64,000 nucleotides of DNA from Thermodesulfomicrobium sp. WS (GCF_027925145.1 NZ_AP027130.1:1-64000), one strand, 5' to 3'. Numbered from the stretch's first letter, positions 1 to 13,449 are shown. The notes: generated by a model from the letters alone, not told the origin. Numbers and translations are program-made.

Positions 1-40
1 GCGGCCCACGGGGAAGGAAGGAGGGATGGTTCGGGCGAGC

Positions 41-71
41 AAAAAACGCCCCTGGGTGGGGGCGTTTTTTT
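41..71 (-). terminator. rRNA operon terminator
   Basis: A GC-rich hairpin (arms cgcccc/ggggcg around a 5-nt loop) is flanked by A6 on one side and T7 on the other. Read on the minus strand it sits about 12 nt after the 5S gene and ends in a U-run, which is the form of an intrinsic terminator for the rRNA operon. Its symmetry means it could also stop plus-strand transcription. Confidence 0.85.
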
Positions 72-83
72 GGGAAAAAAAAC

Positions 84-200
84 TCCTGGCAGCGACCTAC
101 TTTCCCACGGGAAGGCCCGCAGTAGCATCGGCGCTGGAGGGTTTCACTGCCGAGTTCGGAATGGGTTCGGGTGGGACACCTCCGCTATGACCGCCAGGAG
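84..200 (-). rRNA. rrf: 5S ribosomal RNA
   Basis: About 117 nt on the minus strand. The two ends are complementary (cctggcg / cgccagg) and form the 5S terminal helix, and the interior has the expected 5S blocks. It lies directly downstream of 23S. Ends are set by the terminal helix and may be off by 1-2 nt. Confidence 0.93.
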
Positions 201-227
201 AAAAATATAAGAATAATAGAGAGAAGA

Positions 228-3172
<2,945 letters not shown>

Positions 3173-3260
3173 CCTCTATTCTTCTGTCAATGAACCACAA
3201 GCTTTCCGCTCATGTCCCCTAGCGATACCTCGCTCGAGGACCCAAGGGCAAACCTTGTTG

Positions 3261-3336
3261 TGGTGGAGGTGAACAGGTTCGAACTGATGACCTCCTGCGT
3301 GCAAGGCAGGCGCTCTCCCAGCTGAGCTACACCCCC
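3261..3336 (-). tRNA. tRNA-Ala (anticodon TGC)
   Basis: A 76-nt tRNA with encoded CCA. The 7-bp acceptor stem pairs GGGGGUG with CACCUCC and includes the G3-U70 pair that marks alanine tRNAs. The anticodon is TGC and the T-loop GTTCGAAC is present. It sits in the 16S-23S spacer, the usual place for tRNA-Ala in this type of operon. Confidence 0.96.
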
Positions 3337-3339
3337 ACT

Positions 3340-3416
3340 TGGTGGGCCTGGGAAGACTTGAACTTCCGACCTCACGCTTATCAGGCGTGCGCTCTGACCA
3401 CCTGAGCTACAAGCCC
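3340..3416 (-). tRNA. tRNA-Ile (anticodon GAT)
   Basis: A 77-nt tRNA with encoded CCA. The acceptor stem pairs GGGCUUG with CAGGCCC, the anticodon is GAT and the T-arm is standard. Only 3 nt separate it from tRNA-Ala, a very tight Ile-Ala spacer pair. Confidence 0.96.
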
Positions 3417-3469
3417 CCACCGCAAGGACAACAACCCTTGCAAGTAAATAGCGAGAAGAACTCTTCCGA

Positions 3470-5024
<1,555 letters not shown>

Positions 5025-5123
5025 AAACGTCAAGGCAACCAAGTTGCCGTAGAAACCTTACCTTTGGTTCTTCTCGCTATTTATTTGTCAAAGACCGTTG
5101 CCCTTCCGGGCGCGAGGTCGGCG

Positions 5124-5152
5124 CCTCTACCGAGCCACCCACCCCCTGTCAA
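5124..5152 (-). promoter_or_regulatory. rRNA promoter P1 (16S-proximal)
   Basis: On the minus strand, a consensus -35 TTGACA (5147-5152) is followed by a 17-bp spacer and a -10 TAGAGG (5124-5129). Initiation near 5117 would give a leader of about 90 nt before 16S. An A-run lies immediately upstream of the -35, as in UP-element-assisted rRNA promoters. Confidence 0.72.
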
Positions 5153-5199
5153 GGAGTTTTTTCCCGGGGCCATCCGGCCCCTCCCGAAGGGACGCACCC

Positions 5200-5227
5200 C
5201 CTACAGGGCACCACCCTCCGCTGTCAA
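5200..5227 (-). promoter_or_regulatory. rRNA promoter P2 (distal)
   Basis: A second minus-strand promoter with -35 TTGACA (5222-5227), a 16-bp spacer and -10 TGTAGG (5200-5205). It lies 75 bp upstream of P1. The sequences just upstream of the two -35 boxes are nearly the same (A-run then CTCC or GTCC, then TTGACA), which suggests that one promoter is a duplicate of the other. Confidence 0.62.
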
Positions 5228-5501
5228 GGACTTTTTCGCCCAGGCCCAAAACCCCTTCGCCTTTCTAAAGAACCCCACGGGCAAAACCTGCTCGCTCGCG
5301 GGAAGAAAACTTTTAGAGAAAAAACCAAACAGCAGTCAAGAAAAAAATCGTCAACGAATCAAAAAGTTATTTTTTACTGAAAAATTCAAATGATACCCAA
5401 CTCGCCAATGGCACAATCCCCCTCAGGGGCACAATCTCCGCAGAACCGAACAACACACAAGGGCTGGTTTGTGCTGCGCTTCGAGTCCCGCAGCCGCAGG
5501 A
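5228..5501 (-). other. AT-rich region upstream of rRNA promoters
   Basis: No gene is seen here. The stretch 5300-5395 is strongly A/T-rich in an otherwise GC-rich window, which suits an UP element or a nucleoid-protein site. A weak third promoter is possible on the minus strand (TTGACT at 5334-5339, 18-bp spacer, TAAAAG at 5310-5315). The remainder up to 5501 holds nothing I recognise. Confidence 0.4.
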
Positions 5502-6182
5502 TTACCCCAATTTCTCCACCCCCTGGGCCAAGCGAAGGAGCCGGTCCTGGTCATGGATAGTGATGGTGCGGCCACTGACGCCGATCACCCCAGCTTCACT
5601 CAGGCGCCCCAGGGTGCGGGAAAGGGTTTCCGGGCTTGCGCCCAGAATGGTAGCAAGCGTCCCCTTGGCGACATCCAGGCGCACGGCCCGGCGCCCACCC
5701 TCGGCGCGGTGGACGAGATAGGCCGCGAGCCGCTGAGGCATCTCCTTGAGGGAAAGATTTTCGATCAACCCGGTAAACTCCCGCAAGCGCCGGGCCAACA
5801 CCGCCAGCATGGCCATGGGGAGGGCAGGATTGTGGGCATAGGCCGCAAGCAGACTGGCGCGCGGAAAAAAACAGACTTCCGCATCCTCAATGGCCTGGGC
5901 GGAGGCGGGAAAATGGGTGCCGGCAAAGACCGGCACCTCGCCCACCGGCTCCCCGGGGCCCAAGATGTGGAGCGTCTGCTCCCGGCCGTCCCACGCAGTC
6001 TTGAAAACCCGCACCCGGCCGCGCCCCACCACGAAAAACCCTTCCGCAGGGTCTCCTTCGGCAAACAGCCACTCGCCCTTGGCGTAACGCTGTCTCTGCC
6101 CGACTGCGGCGAGCTCCTGGGCCTGCGCCTCCGGGAGCCCCTGAAACAGGCTTGACGCGATAATTATCTGAAAACATTCCAT
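5502..6182 (-). CDS. Crp/Fnr-family transcriptional regulator
   Basis: 226 aa. The N-terminal half is a cyclic-nucleotide-binding-type beta-barrel (EGDPAEGFFVVGRGRVRVF, then a GEPVGE turn), followed by the long dimer helix. The C-terminal winged helix runs from about residue 170 (AKGTLATILGASPETLSRTL); the E..SR pattern matches the Fnr/Dnr recognition helix. There are no N-terminal Cys clusters, so it is not an Fe-S Fnr; a Dnr/HcpR-like or ligand-free sensor is possible. The start at 6182 is chosen because a GGGAG Shine-Dalgarno lies 7 nt upstream. It is divergent from the HAD phosphatase. Target genes cannot be named. Confidence 0.85.
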   Translation of the reverse strand: MECFQIIIASSLFQGLPEAQAQELAAVGQRQRYAKGEWLFAEGDPAEGFFVVGRGRVRVFKTAWDGREQTLHILGPGEPVGEVPVFAGTHFPASAQAIEDAEVCFFPRASLLAAYAHNPALPMAMLAVLARRLREFTGLIENLSLKEMPQRLAAYLVHRAEGGRRAVRLDVAKGTLATILGASPETLSRTLGRLSEAGVIGVSGRTITIHDQDRLLRLAQGVEKLG

Positions 6183-6276
6183 ACATCGCTCCCTTTTCCT
6201 ACCCAAAGCACCCAAGCTCGACAGCACGGCCCGGCCTGGATATCCGAAGCCTATCATTTCCCTCCAGAGGTATCTC

Positions 6277-6972
6277 ATGTCCTTTCGCGCAGTACTCTTC
6301 GATATGGACGGCACCCTCCTCAACACCTTGGAGGACATCGCCCACGCCATGAACCATGCCCTGGCCCTGCACCGCCTGCCCACGCATCCGGTGCCGGCCT
6401 ATCGGCATTTCGTGGGCAGCGGGGCACCGGAACTCGCTGCCCGCGTGCTGCCTCCCGATGCGCCGCACGAACTGCGCCGCCAAGTGCTCGAAGCATTCCT
6501 TGCCCGCTACCGAGAGGCGTGGAACATCCACACCCAACTCTACGCCGGCATCCCGGAGCTTTTGGATTTCCTTTGCAAGCAGGGCCTTACCCTGGCCGTA
6601 CTCACCAACAAGCCCCAGGAATTCGCGAACCAGTGCATGGAGGCGTATCTCGCTTCCTGGCCCTTTGCCATAGCACTCGGCATGGACGGACACACGCCGC
6701 CCAAACCCCACCCTGCGGGGCCGCGCCGCATCATGGAGCACCTCGGGATCGCAGCCGAAGAATTCCTCTATCTGGGGGACACGGACGTGGACATGCACAC
6801 CGCCCGGGCCGTGGGCATGCACGCCGTGGGGGTGACCTGGGGGTTCCGGCCGGAGTCGGAACTCCGTGCCGCCGGGGCGCAGACCATCATCCATCACCCT
6901 ATGGAGCTGGCGGCGCTGCTGGAAGACCCCATCAAGCCAGCACCAGATAACTCACCAATCCCACAGGGATAA
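6277..6972 (+). CDS. HAD phosphatase, phosphoglycolate phosphatase-like
   Basis: 231 aa, full length for the Gph/PGP branch of HAD hydrolases. Motif I DMDGTLLNT carries the nucleophile Asp (about residue 9). Motif II is LTNKP, motif III Lys is in PPKPHP, and motif IV is GDTDVD. A cap domain lies between motifs I and II. It probably dephosphorylates small phosphorylated metabolites such as 2-phosphoglycolate in the cytoplasm; the exact substrate cannot be read from sequence. Its 3' end overlaps the convergent DUF401 gene by 41 bp. Confidence 0.82.
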   Translation: MSFRAVLFDMDGTLLNTLEDIAHAMNHALALHRLPTHPVPAYRHFVGSGAPELAARVLPPDAPHELRRQVLEAFLARYREAWNIHTQLYAGIPELLDFLCKQGLTLAVLTNKPQEFANQCMEAYLASWPFAIALGMDGHTPPKPHPAGPRRIMEHLGIAAEEFLYLGDTDVDMHTARAVGMHAVGVTWGFRPESELRAAGAQTIIHHPMELAALLEDPIKPAPDNSPIPQG

Positions 6973-8185
6973 ACATGAGGCTGGGCAGGGCAATCCGGGG
7001 GAGCAGACGCGCCGGATCCACCCGAAAATAGCGGCAGGTCACCAAATAGCAGATGTGCATGGGCGAGGCCATGATCCCGGCGAAGCCGCTATAGAGCCCC
7101 AGGCAGAGTAAGGCCGGGATCTGCGCCTGCTGCCCGGTGGAGGTGGCAAGCCCGAAGAGCAGGGGAAACGTCGCGCCCACGAAGGCCATGGTAATCCCCG
7201 AAATGCTGCCCACAACAAACGGCAGTACCACGGCCAGGAGCACCACCGCCCCGCCGCCGCCCAGCTCCGCGGCCAAGGCGTCCACCACCTGTCCGCGGGC
7301 AAGGACCTCCTTGAACACGAAGACCGCGGCCACCACGGCAAGGAGTCCGAAAATATTGTTTTGGGCCGCTTCCTGCAAAGTCAGACGCCACTGGGCCTGG
7401 GAGCGCACAAGGCTCACCCCCGCAGCCGCGACCATGGCCACGACCACCGCCCACTCCATAGGCAGGTGCGGCAACAGCCGGGCGCACCCCCACTCGCCGA
7501 GCACCGCCCCGCCGATGGCGACCGCCAGCGGCAGCCCATCCAGCAGGCCGGATACCGGAGCCCCTTCCTGGGCAAACCGCCCCCACTGTCCCCGGGACCT
7601 CGCCGGACGCAAGATCCACCACCAGCCCAAGGCCATGGCGACCATGGGTCCTGGCCACATGAAGGCCATGACCTCCGCCACCGGCATCCGGGCGAGGGAG
7701 GCCGCGAGAATAATCCCCGGATAGAGCGGCCACGCCAGCTCCCACACATGCCGGAACCAGTAGTTGATGAGGCTTTGGTCTTCCGGGGAAAGATCGAGGT
7801 CCGCCGCGGCCTGGGCCACCATGGGCGCGGAAAAGATCGCCCCGCCCGGCATGGGCAAAAGGCCGATCAAGGCAGGGAAAAATGTGACGAGAAGCTCCGG
7901 CGACGCAATGCGGCCGCGCACTGCGGCCAAAAACCGGGCCGATTGCCCGGAGGCGGCATACACGGAGCTGAAGACGAGAATCACCGTGATCATGACGGCC
8001 AAAAGCACCGTTTGCCGGGAAAGCAGGGCCGCCGGGAGGGCCCCAAGCCACTGCAGCCACGAAAGCCCCCGCAGCATGGCCAAAGCGAAGCTTGCCCCCA
8101 CGATGGAGGTCGCAAGGCCCAGCCGCGCACGGATACCGCCAAGAAGCAGGGCAAATACCACAACCAGGGTCAGTGTTGCAGGCAT
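6932..8185 (-). CDS. DUF401-family polytopic membrane protein
   Basis: 417 aa, very hydrophobic, with roughly ten membrane segments. It resembles the DUF401 family, integral membrane proteins of unconfirmed transport function common in sulfate-reducing and methanogenic lineages. Typical blocks include LLPMPGGAIFSAP (about residue 120) and the NYWFRHVWE segment. It is divergent from the GntR/FCD regulator, so that regulator is a natural candidate to control it. Family-level call only; no substrate can be proposed from the sequence. Confidence 0.75.
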   Translation of the reverse strand: MPATLTLVVVFALLLGGIRARLGLATSIVGASFALAMLRGLSWLQWLGALPAALLSRQTVLLAVMITVILVFSSVYAASGQSARFLAAVRGRIASPELLVTFFPALIGLLPMPGGAIFSAPMVAQAAADLDLSPEDQSLINYWFRHVWELAWPLYPGIILAASLARMPVAEVMAFMWPGPMVAMALGWWWILRPARSRGQWGRFAQEGAPVSGLLDGLPLAVAIGGAVLGEWGCARLLPHLPMEWAVVVAMVAAAGVSLVRSQAQWRLTLQEAAQNNIFGLLAVVAAVFVFKEVLARGQVVDALAAELGGGGAVVLLAVVLPFVVGSISGITMAFVGATFPLLFGLATSTGQQAQIPALLCLGLYSGFAGIMASPMHICYLVTCRYFRVDPARLLPRIALPSLMFIPVGLVSYLVLA

Positions 8186-8272
8186 AGAATATCAGGAGGT
8201 TGGAGTTATGCTCGCAACATTGCGCTAAAGAAGGCCCGAACCAGCGTCAATGCCTGTTTTTTCCGAGGCGCG

Positions 8273-8301
8273 TTGACGCACCCCCCACAAAAGGATACGT
8301 G
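8273..8301 (+). promoter_or_regulatory. Candidate promoter of GntR regulator
   Basis: TTGACG (8273-8278), 17-bp spacer, TACGTG (8296-8301), giving a 5' leader of about 40 nt before the gntR-type start. A perfect TATAAT (8328-8333) also lies here, but initiation from it would start almost on the Shine-Dalgarno and it has no good -35. Confidence 0.35.
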
Positions 8302-8350
8302 CCTGCCGCGCATTCCGAAATTTTATCTATAATCGAAAAAGGAGAAGCAT

Positions 8351-9019
8351 ATGACCGAACACCATGGCCTCAAGCGCCGCGTTCTCCGCGAGGAAGTGGC
8401 CGAATACATCATGGCCGCCATGCTGCGCGGCGAACTTCTGCCCGGCCACAAGGTCGTGGAATCGAAACTCGCCCGCGAGCTCAACATCAGCCAAGGGGCC
8501 GTGCGCGAAGCCATCCGGGACCTCATCGCCCAGGGCATCCTGGAGACCGAGCCTTACAAGGGCACCCGCGTCCGCACCCTCACCCGCGAACAGATCGCCG
8601 ACTATTACGAGGTGCGCACCGAGATCGAGGGCATTGCCGTGCGCTGGGCCATCGGCAAATACGACGGCCGGTACCTGGACCTCGGTTACCTGGAGCGCTG
8701 TGTGAAAGACATGGAGCGCTGCTTTCTCCAAAACGATACCAAGGCCATGCGCCTGCATGACATGGCCTTCCACGAAGCCATCGTCCGCGCCGCAGGCAGC
8801 GACAGCCTGCTCAAGGCCTGGAACAGCCTGGGCAACCACTACTGGATGTACGTGGCCATCCACTATGATCACCTCGCCTCGCTGCTGCCGGAACAGATCG
8901 AAAAGCACAAAGCGCTCTTTCGCGCCATCGCCGCCAAAGACGTCCAGGCCTATACGCAATGCGTGCGCGGCCATTACTTCGACGCCGACCGCCTCTTTAC
9001 CGTGCCCGCCACGCAATAG
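8351..9019 (+). CDS. GntR-family regulator, FCD (FadR) subgroup
   Basis: 222 aa. An N-terminal winged helix (residues about 10-75; ARELNISQGAVREAIRDL is the helix-turn-helix) is followed by an all-helical FCD ligand-binding domain (about 85-210) with the Asp/His residues that usually hold a metal and a carboxylate ligand. The start has a strong AAGGAG 7 nt upstream. FCD regulators usually respond to small organic acids or sugar acids. The divergent DUF401 transporter-like gene is the likely target. Confidence 0.9.
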   Translation: MTEHHGLKRRVLREEVAEYIMAAMLRGELLPGHKVVESKLARELNISQGAVREAIRDLIAQGILETEPYKGTRVRTLTREQIADYYEVRTEIEGIAVRWAIGKYDGRYLDLGYLERCVKDMERCFLQNDTKAMRLHDMAFHEAIVRAAGSDSLLKAWNSLGNHYWMYVAIHYDHLASLLPEQIEKHKALFRAIAAKDVQAYTQCVRGHYFDADRLFTVPATQ

Positions 9020-9123
9020 GAGCGGTTTTCGGGCCCCCCGCGCCAAATCGCTTGCGAAAGATCCGCGTTTTCGCCTAAAGGGAACCATCTTGATGCAACC
9101 ATTATCTCGGCGAAGGATATGGC

Positions 9124-10338
9124 ATGCCTGCGATCACCATCGATCAGCTTCGACCCGGACATGTACTTCAAGAAGATGTGGTCAGCCTCCATGGCCGCCG
9201 CCTGGCCGCTGCCGGGACCGTTCTCACCGAGGCCCATCTGCGCACCTTCAAGACCTGGGGGGTGCACACCGTCCAGGTCCACCCTTCCGCCGCCCCCCAA
9301 GAAACGCCGCCGCCGCTTCCCGAAGCGTTTCTCGAACAGGCCAGGCATGCCACCAAACGATTCTTCGCCCGCAACGACACGCGCCATCCGCTGGTGCGGC
9401 AACTGGCACACCTCTACTACAGCCGCATCCTCAAACAGGGAGAGCTCCCCGCAGCACCGCCGCCCATCCCAGAAGGCCCCGCAGTCGCCCCGCCGCCCCT
9501 CGACCAGCTGCTCGGACAGCGCATCGAGCTGGCCTCACTGCCGGACATCTTTACCCGCATCATCGAGGCCCTGGGGAAACCCAACGCCTCGGCCAGCTAT
9601 CTGGCGGAGCTCATCCAAAACGACATCGGGCTCACCACCCGGCTGCTCAAGATAGCCAACAGCCCGGCCTTTGCCGGCCCCCGACGGGTGGAGACCGTGT
9701 CACGGGCCATCGCCCTCCTGGGGACGGACCAGCTCTGCCGCCTGGCCTTCGGCATTTCCCTCGTTTCGCTCTTTTCCCACATTCCCCAAGAACTCCTGGA
9801 CATGCCCCAGTTCTGGCGCCACAGCATCGCCTGCGGCATCCTGGCCCGGCTGCTTGCCATCCAAACCAAGATGCCGGCAAGTGAGGCCTTCTTCCTCTAT
9901 GGCATGCTCCATGACATCGGCCGGCTCATCATGCTCACCCACGAACCAGACTCCGCCCGGGCGCCCCTGGCCCTGGAGGCGCGCAAACCCCACGGCCTCT
10001 TGGACGCCGAACGCCACTTCTGGCACTACGATCATACCCAAGTGGCCGCCGCGGTGCTCCAAGCGTGGAAACTTCCGGATCATCTGGCGCTGCCGGTGGC
10101 CCTGCACCACGCCCCAAACCAGGCCCCGGACATCCCGGCGGCGGCCATCGTGCATTTGGCCGATGCCTTAGCGCACGTGAGCCTCCATGGTCGAAGCGGC
10201 ATCCAAGCCCTTGCGCCCCTGGACATCGCGTATATCGAACGCCTGGGCCTGGAAGAGGGCTTCGTTCACACGGTCATGCCCCAACTGGACGCCCACATCG
10301 ACGAGGTCATGCACCTCTTTTTCCACCATGCAGAATGA
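9124..10338 (+). CDS. HDOD-domain signalling protein
   Basis: 404 aa. Residues about 1-60 form a small N-terminal segment (DQLRPGHVLQEDV) like that found in front of c-di-GMP-type HD proteins. An HDOD domain follows from about residue 125, with the HD pair retained in YGMLHDIGRL and a later HHAPNQ motif. HDOD proteins lack proven phosphodiesterase activity and usually act as scaffolds in signalling. It overlaps the start of the next gene by 11 bp, so the HDOD and EAL proteins are probably co-translated partners. Confidence 0.82.
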   Translation: MPAITIDQLRPGHVLQEDVVSLHGRRLAAAGTVLTEAHLRTFKTWGVHTVQVHPSAAPQETPPPLPEAFLEQARHATKRFFARNDTRHPLVRQLAHLYYSRILKQGELPAAPPPIPEGPAVAPPPLDQLLGQRIELASLPDIFTRIIEALGKPNASASYLAELIQNDIGLTTRLLKIANSPAFAGPRRVETVSRAIALLGTDQLCRLAFGISLVSLFSHIPQELLDMPQFWRHSIACGILARLLAIQTKMPASEAFFLYGMLHDIGRLIMLTHEPDSARAPLALEARKPHGLLDAERHFWHYDHTQVAAAVLQAWKLPDHLALPVALHHAPNQAPDIPAAAIVHLADALAHVSLHGRSGIQALAPLDIAYIERLGLEEGFVHTVMPQLDAHIDEVMHLFFHHAE

Positions 10339-12982
10339 ACTCCGGCCACTCCAGGCCCGCATCCTCTACCTGGAAGAGGAACTGCTCTTCGCCCAATCGG
10401 TGCTCGCCCAAATGAGCGCGGCGGGCTGCTTTCACCAAAGCCTCAACCGCTACGCCTCGGCCGATGCCATCCTCCAGGAAGCGGACCACAAACTCTGCCA
10501 GGTGCTCCCCCTGGTGGCCACGGCCTTTTTTCTCATCGACGAAGCCACCGCAGACATCGAGATGCGCCTCGTCCAGGGGCCGGAATACATCACCCAAGAA
10601 ATCCCCCAAGAAATCGAACGGCTCCGGGAAGAACGCCTGGTGGCCCAAGCCTTGGTGAGCGATCACGTCATCTTCCGCACCGCATCCCGCGGCGACGCCA
10701 CCTTGGTGCTCCACGGCATCGCCACCCGCTCCCGCGTGCGAGGACTCTTTTTGGGCGTGCTTCAGGGCCCCCGGGAGGACCTGCGGGAAAGCGCGCTCAC
10801 CCTGCTTCGCGTGGCCCTCGGCAACCTCGCCCATACCCTGGAGAGTTTTGAACTCTACCGCATGCTCCGCTCCTCCAACCGGGAGCTGGAAGAACGCAAC
10901 CACGCCTTGGAATTGGCGCGGGCCCGCTTGCATGCCTGCTTCGAGCTCATGCCCTTGGGGCTTGCCATCCTCCACACCCCTCCCGGCGAGCCCCCCAGCA
11001 TCATCGCCATCAACGCCGCGGCCCGACGCCACGGCCGCTGCACCCAAGATGCCCTGCCCGCACCCTTGGCGCAGATTTTTCCCTGTATTGCCAAGCAGCC
11101 CACGCTCTGGGAAGATCCGTCGTCCGCGCCGCGCCCCTTTGGTCCGCTCGCCTGTCATTGCCACGGGCAAGAGCGGTGGATCCAAGGCCAAGTGGTACCG
11201 GTGTGGCCCAACGAAGTGCTCCTGCTCTTCGAAGACAAGACCCAACAGTACCGTACCGAAGAGGCCCTGGCAGCAGCGCGGCGCATCACCCGCATGCTGG
11301 AAGAAAACGCCCGAGACCTCACCCTCGCCATCGACGAGGCAGGCACCCTCACTTATGTGAGCCCCAGCGCCCGCACGCTGCTCGGCGCCAACCCAGCCCG
11401 TCTCGTGGGCATGCCCGCCACGGACATCATCCCGGAAGAGGCCCTTGCCCGCGTGCGCCTGGCCCAGGCGGGTAGTCCCGTCACCGTGGAAGCCGAGCTC
11501 GTGCACCACAGCGGCGAACCCATTGCCTGCGAGCTGGTAGCCGCACCGCTGCGGGATGCCGAGGGCCGTTGGGACAGCATCATGGTGGTGGCCCGAGACA
11601 TCCGGGAACGCAAGGCCCTGGAAGCCCGCCTCTCCCACCAGGCCCTCCACGACGGACTCACCGGCCTTCCCCAGCGCGAGCTCTTCCTTTCCTTTATCCA
11701 GCGTGCCATTCAGGCCAAGCACCGGGACCCCAAGCGCACTCCCGTGGTTTTTCTCGTGGAGTTCCTGCGCTTTTCCCTGGTCACCACCTCTTTCGGGCAC
11801 CCCGTGGGCGACGCCATCCTGCTCCAGGCGACACACCGCCTCCAGGAACACGTGCGTGCCCACGACGCCATTGCCCGGCTCGGGGAAAACACATTCGGCA
11901 TTCTCCTCGACAATCCCCCTGACGGCCGCACCGCCATCCACCTCCAGCGCCGACTGCGCCGAGCCTTCGAAGCTCCTTATCTCGTGGACAACCAGGAAGT
12001 CCGTCTGGAAACCGCCTGGGGTATCGCCGCCATCCTCGAACCCCAGACCAACGCACAAGAGGCCCTACGTCAGGCATCCATCGCCCTTGCCCACAGCAAA
12101 AAGCAGGAACACCGGCGATTGCAGGTCTTTCGGCCGTCCATGTGTCAAGAATTTGCCCAGCGCGCCGTCCTGGAGCAGGACCTCGCCCGCGCCCTGGAGG
12201 AAAGCGGTGCGGCTGGCGGGCCGCTGGACATCCATTTCCAGCCCCTGGTCCGCCCCCCGCATTTTACGCTCTGGGGGTTCGAGGCGCTGGCGCGCTGGAA
12301 CCATCCCCGTCACGGCTTCATCCCGCCGGCGGTCTTCATCCCCCTGGCCGAGGAAACGGGCCTCATCGATCCGCTGGGCAGGCTGGTCCTGGAGCGCGCC
12401 TGCCTGTACGCCGCGGCCTGGAATACCCGCCAAGAAGTGCACATGTCGGTGAACCTCTCGGCCCGACAGCTTCTCGCCCCGGATCTGGCCGAACACGTGC
12501 GCCAGGTGCTTGCGGCAAGCGGCCTGCCTGCGCACCTGCTCACCCTGGAGATCACCGAATCCACCCTCATGACCAACCCCGCCCAGGCCCTGGCCATTCT
12601 CCAGCGCCTGCGCCAATTGGGTGTGGGCATCGCCATCGACGACTTCGGCACCGGATATTCGTCCTTGGCCTATCTCCATCAACTGCCGGTCACGAGCCTC
12701 AAGATCGACCGCTCGTTCGTCGCCTCCCTCTCCCATCCCTCCACCCAAAACCTGGTACATACCATCCTCTCCCTGGCCTTCAGCCTCGGTCTCCAGGTGA
12801 CCGCCGAAGGCGTGGAATCCCCAGAACAGGCCCTCCTCCTTGCCCAAAGCCAAACCCATTTCCTGCAAGGATTTCTCTTCTCCCGTCCTGTGCCTGCGGC
12901 CGAGGCCGAAGCGCTTCTCGCCACCCCGAGCCTTGCCCCGGAGCCGATGCATCGCCGCCCAAACGTCACCCGCGCGTCATGA
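10328..12982 (+). CDS. GAF/PAS-GGDEF-EAL protein, probable c-di-GMP phosphodiesterase
   Basis: 884 aa. In order: a coiled start, a GAF-like sensor (about 30-190), PAS-like segments (about 205-300 and 318-432), a GGDEF domain (about 445-605) and an EAL domain (about 615-870). The GGDEF signature is degraded to GENTF (about residue 519), so cyclase activity is unlikely. The EAL domain keeps FEALARW, NLSARQL, EITES, DDFGTGYSSL and KIDRSF, so phosphodiesterase activity is expected. There are no membrane segments, so sensing should be cytoplasmic. The start at 10328 is chosen because upstream in-frame codons fall inside the HDOD gene. Confidence 0.9.
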   Translation: MQNELRPLQARILYLEEELLFAQSVLAQMSAAGCFHQSLNRYASADAILQEADHKLCQVLPLVATAFFLIDEATADIEMRLVQGPEYITQEIPQEIERLREERLVAQALVSDHVIFRTASRGDATLVLHGIATRSRVRGLFLGVLQGPREDLRESALTLLRVALGNLAHTLESFELYRMLRSSNRELEERNHALELARARLHACFELMPLGLAILHTPPGEPPSIIAINAAARRHGRCTQDALPAPLAQIFPCIAKQPTLWEDPSSAPRPFGPLACHCHGQERWIQGQVVPVWPNEVLLLFEDKTQQYRTEEALAAARRITRMLEENARDLTLAIDEAGTLTYVSPSARTLLGANPARLVGMPATDIIPEEALARVRLAQAGSPVTVEAELVHHSGEPIACELVAAPLRDAEGRWDSIMVVARDIRERKALEARLSHQALHDGLTGLPQRELFLSFIQRAIQAKHRDPKRTPVVFLVEFLRFSLVTTSFGHPVGDAILLQATHRLQEHVRAHDAIARLGENTFGILLDNPPDGRTAIHLQRRLRRAFEAPYLVDNQEVRLETAWGIAAILEPQTNAQEALRQASIALAHSKKQEHRRLQVFRPSMCQEFAQRAVLEQDLARALEESGAAGGPLDIHFQPLVRPPHFTLWGFEALARWNHPRHGFIPPAVFIPLAEETGLIDPLGRLVLERACLYAAAWNTRQEVHMSVNLSARQLLAPDLAEHVRQVLAASGLPAHLLTLEITESTLMTNPAQALAILQRLRQLGVGIAIDDFGTGYSSLAYLHQLPVTSLKIDRSFVASLSHPSTQNLVHTILSLAFSLGLQVTAEGVESPEQALLLAQSQTHFLQGFLFSRPVPAAEAEALLATPSLAPEPMHRRPNVTRAS

Positions 12983-13040
12983 AGCCGTGACGCAGCCCCA
13001 GCACTAGCGGGCATCATCACCCAATTCTTGAGGAGGTTGT

Positions 13041-13424
13041 ATGCCCCAGCTCCATCCCGACATCTCCGCGGCCCTGCGGCAAGAACTGCAACGTGCCCAA
13101 AAGGAACATGACTCCCTGCGCGCCCGGCTGGCCGAGACCACGACGCTCCCGGACATGACCGACGAGGCGGACCGCATCCAGACCTCCCTGCGCGACCTCG
13201 CCCGCTATCATGCGGTGGTGCGGCGCTGCGAAGAGCTGGAAAAAGCCCTCCAGGCCCTTGCCCGCGGCGACTACGGTACCTGTGAGCTCTGCGGCGAACC
13301 CATTGCCCTGCGCCGTCTCATGGCCGTGCCCTCCACCCGGCTCTGCATCCACTGCCAAACACTCCTGGAAAACCAGCAGGGGTTTGGCGACCACAGCCAC
13401 GCGGCTGCCTCTGCGCGCCTCTAG
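13041..13424 (+). CDS. DksA/TraR-type C4 zinc-finger protein
   Basis: 127 aa. A coiled-coil-like N-terminal half is followed by a four-cysteine zinc finger (CELCG about residue 81 and CIHC about residue 103) with the spacing of DksA/TraR proteins. These bind the RNA polymerase secondary channel and tune promoter response, often with ppGpp. The DxxDxA tip motif of true DksA is not obvious (DMTDEAD is present nearby), so a paralogue role is likely. A strong GAGGAGG site precedes the ATG. A hairpin follows the stop codon. Confidence 0.82.
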   Translation: MPQLHPDISAALRQELQRAQKEHDSLRARLAETTTLPDMTDEADRIQTSLRDLARYHAVVRRCEELEKALQALARGDYGTCELCGEPIALRRLMAVPSTRLCIHCQTLLENQQGFGDHSHAAASARL

Positions 13425-13449
13425 TCGCACCGATCCAGCTTTCCCAGAC

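Noticed and set aside
8328-8333. Perfect TATAAT before the GntR gene as the main promoter
   Set aside because: No recognisable -35 and the start would coincide with the Shine-Dalgarno, leaving almost no leader.
10307-12058. A 583-codon antisense frame under the EAL-domain gene
   Set aside because: It is a by-product of high GC content at third codon positions; the protein is repetitive and has no family features, while the plus strand encodes clear domains.
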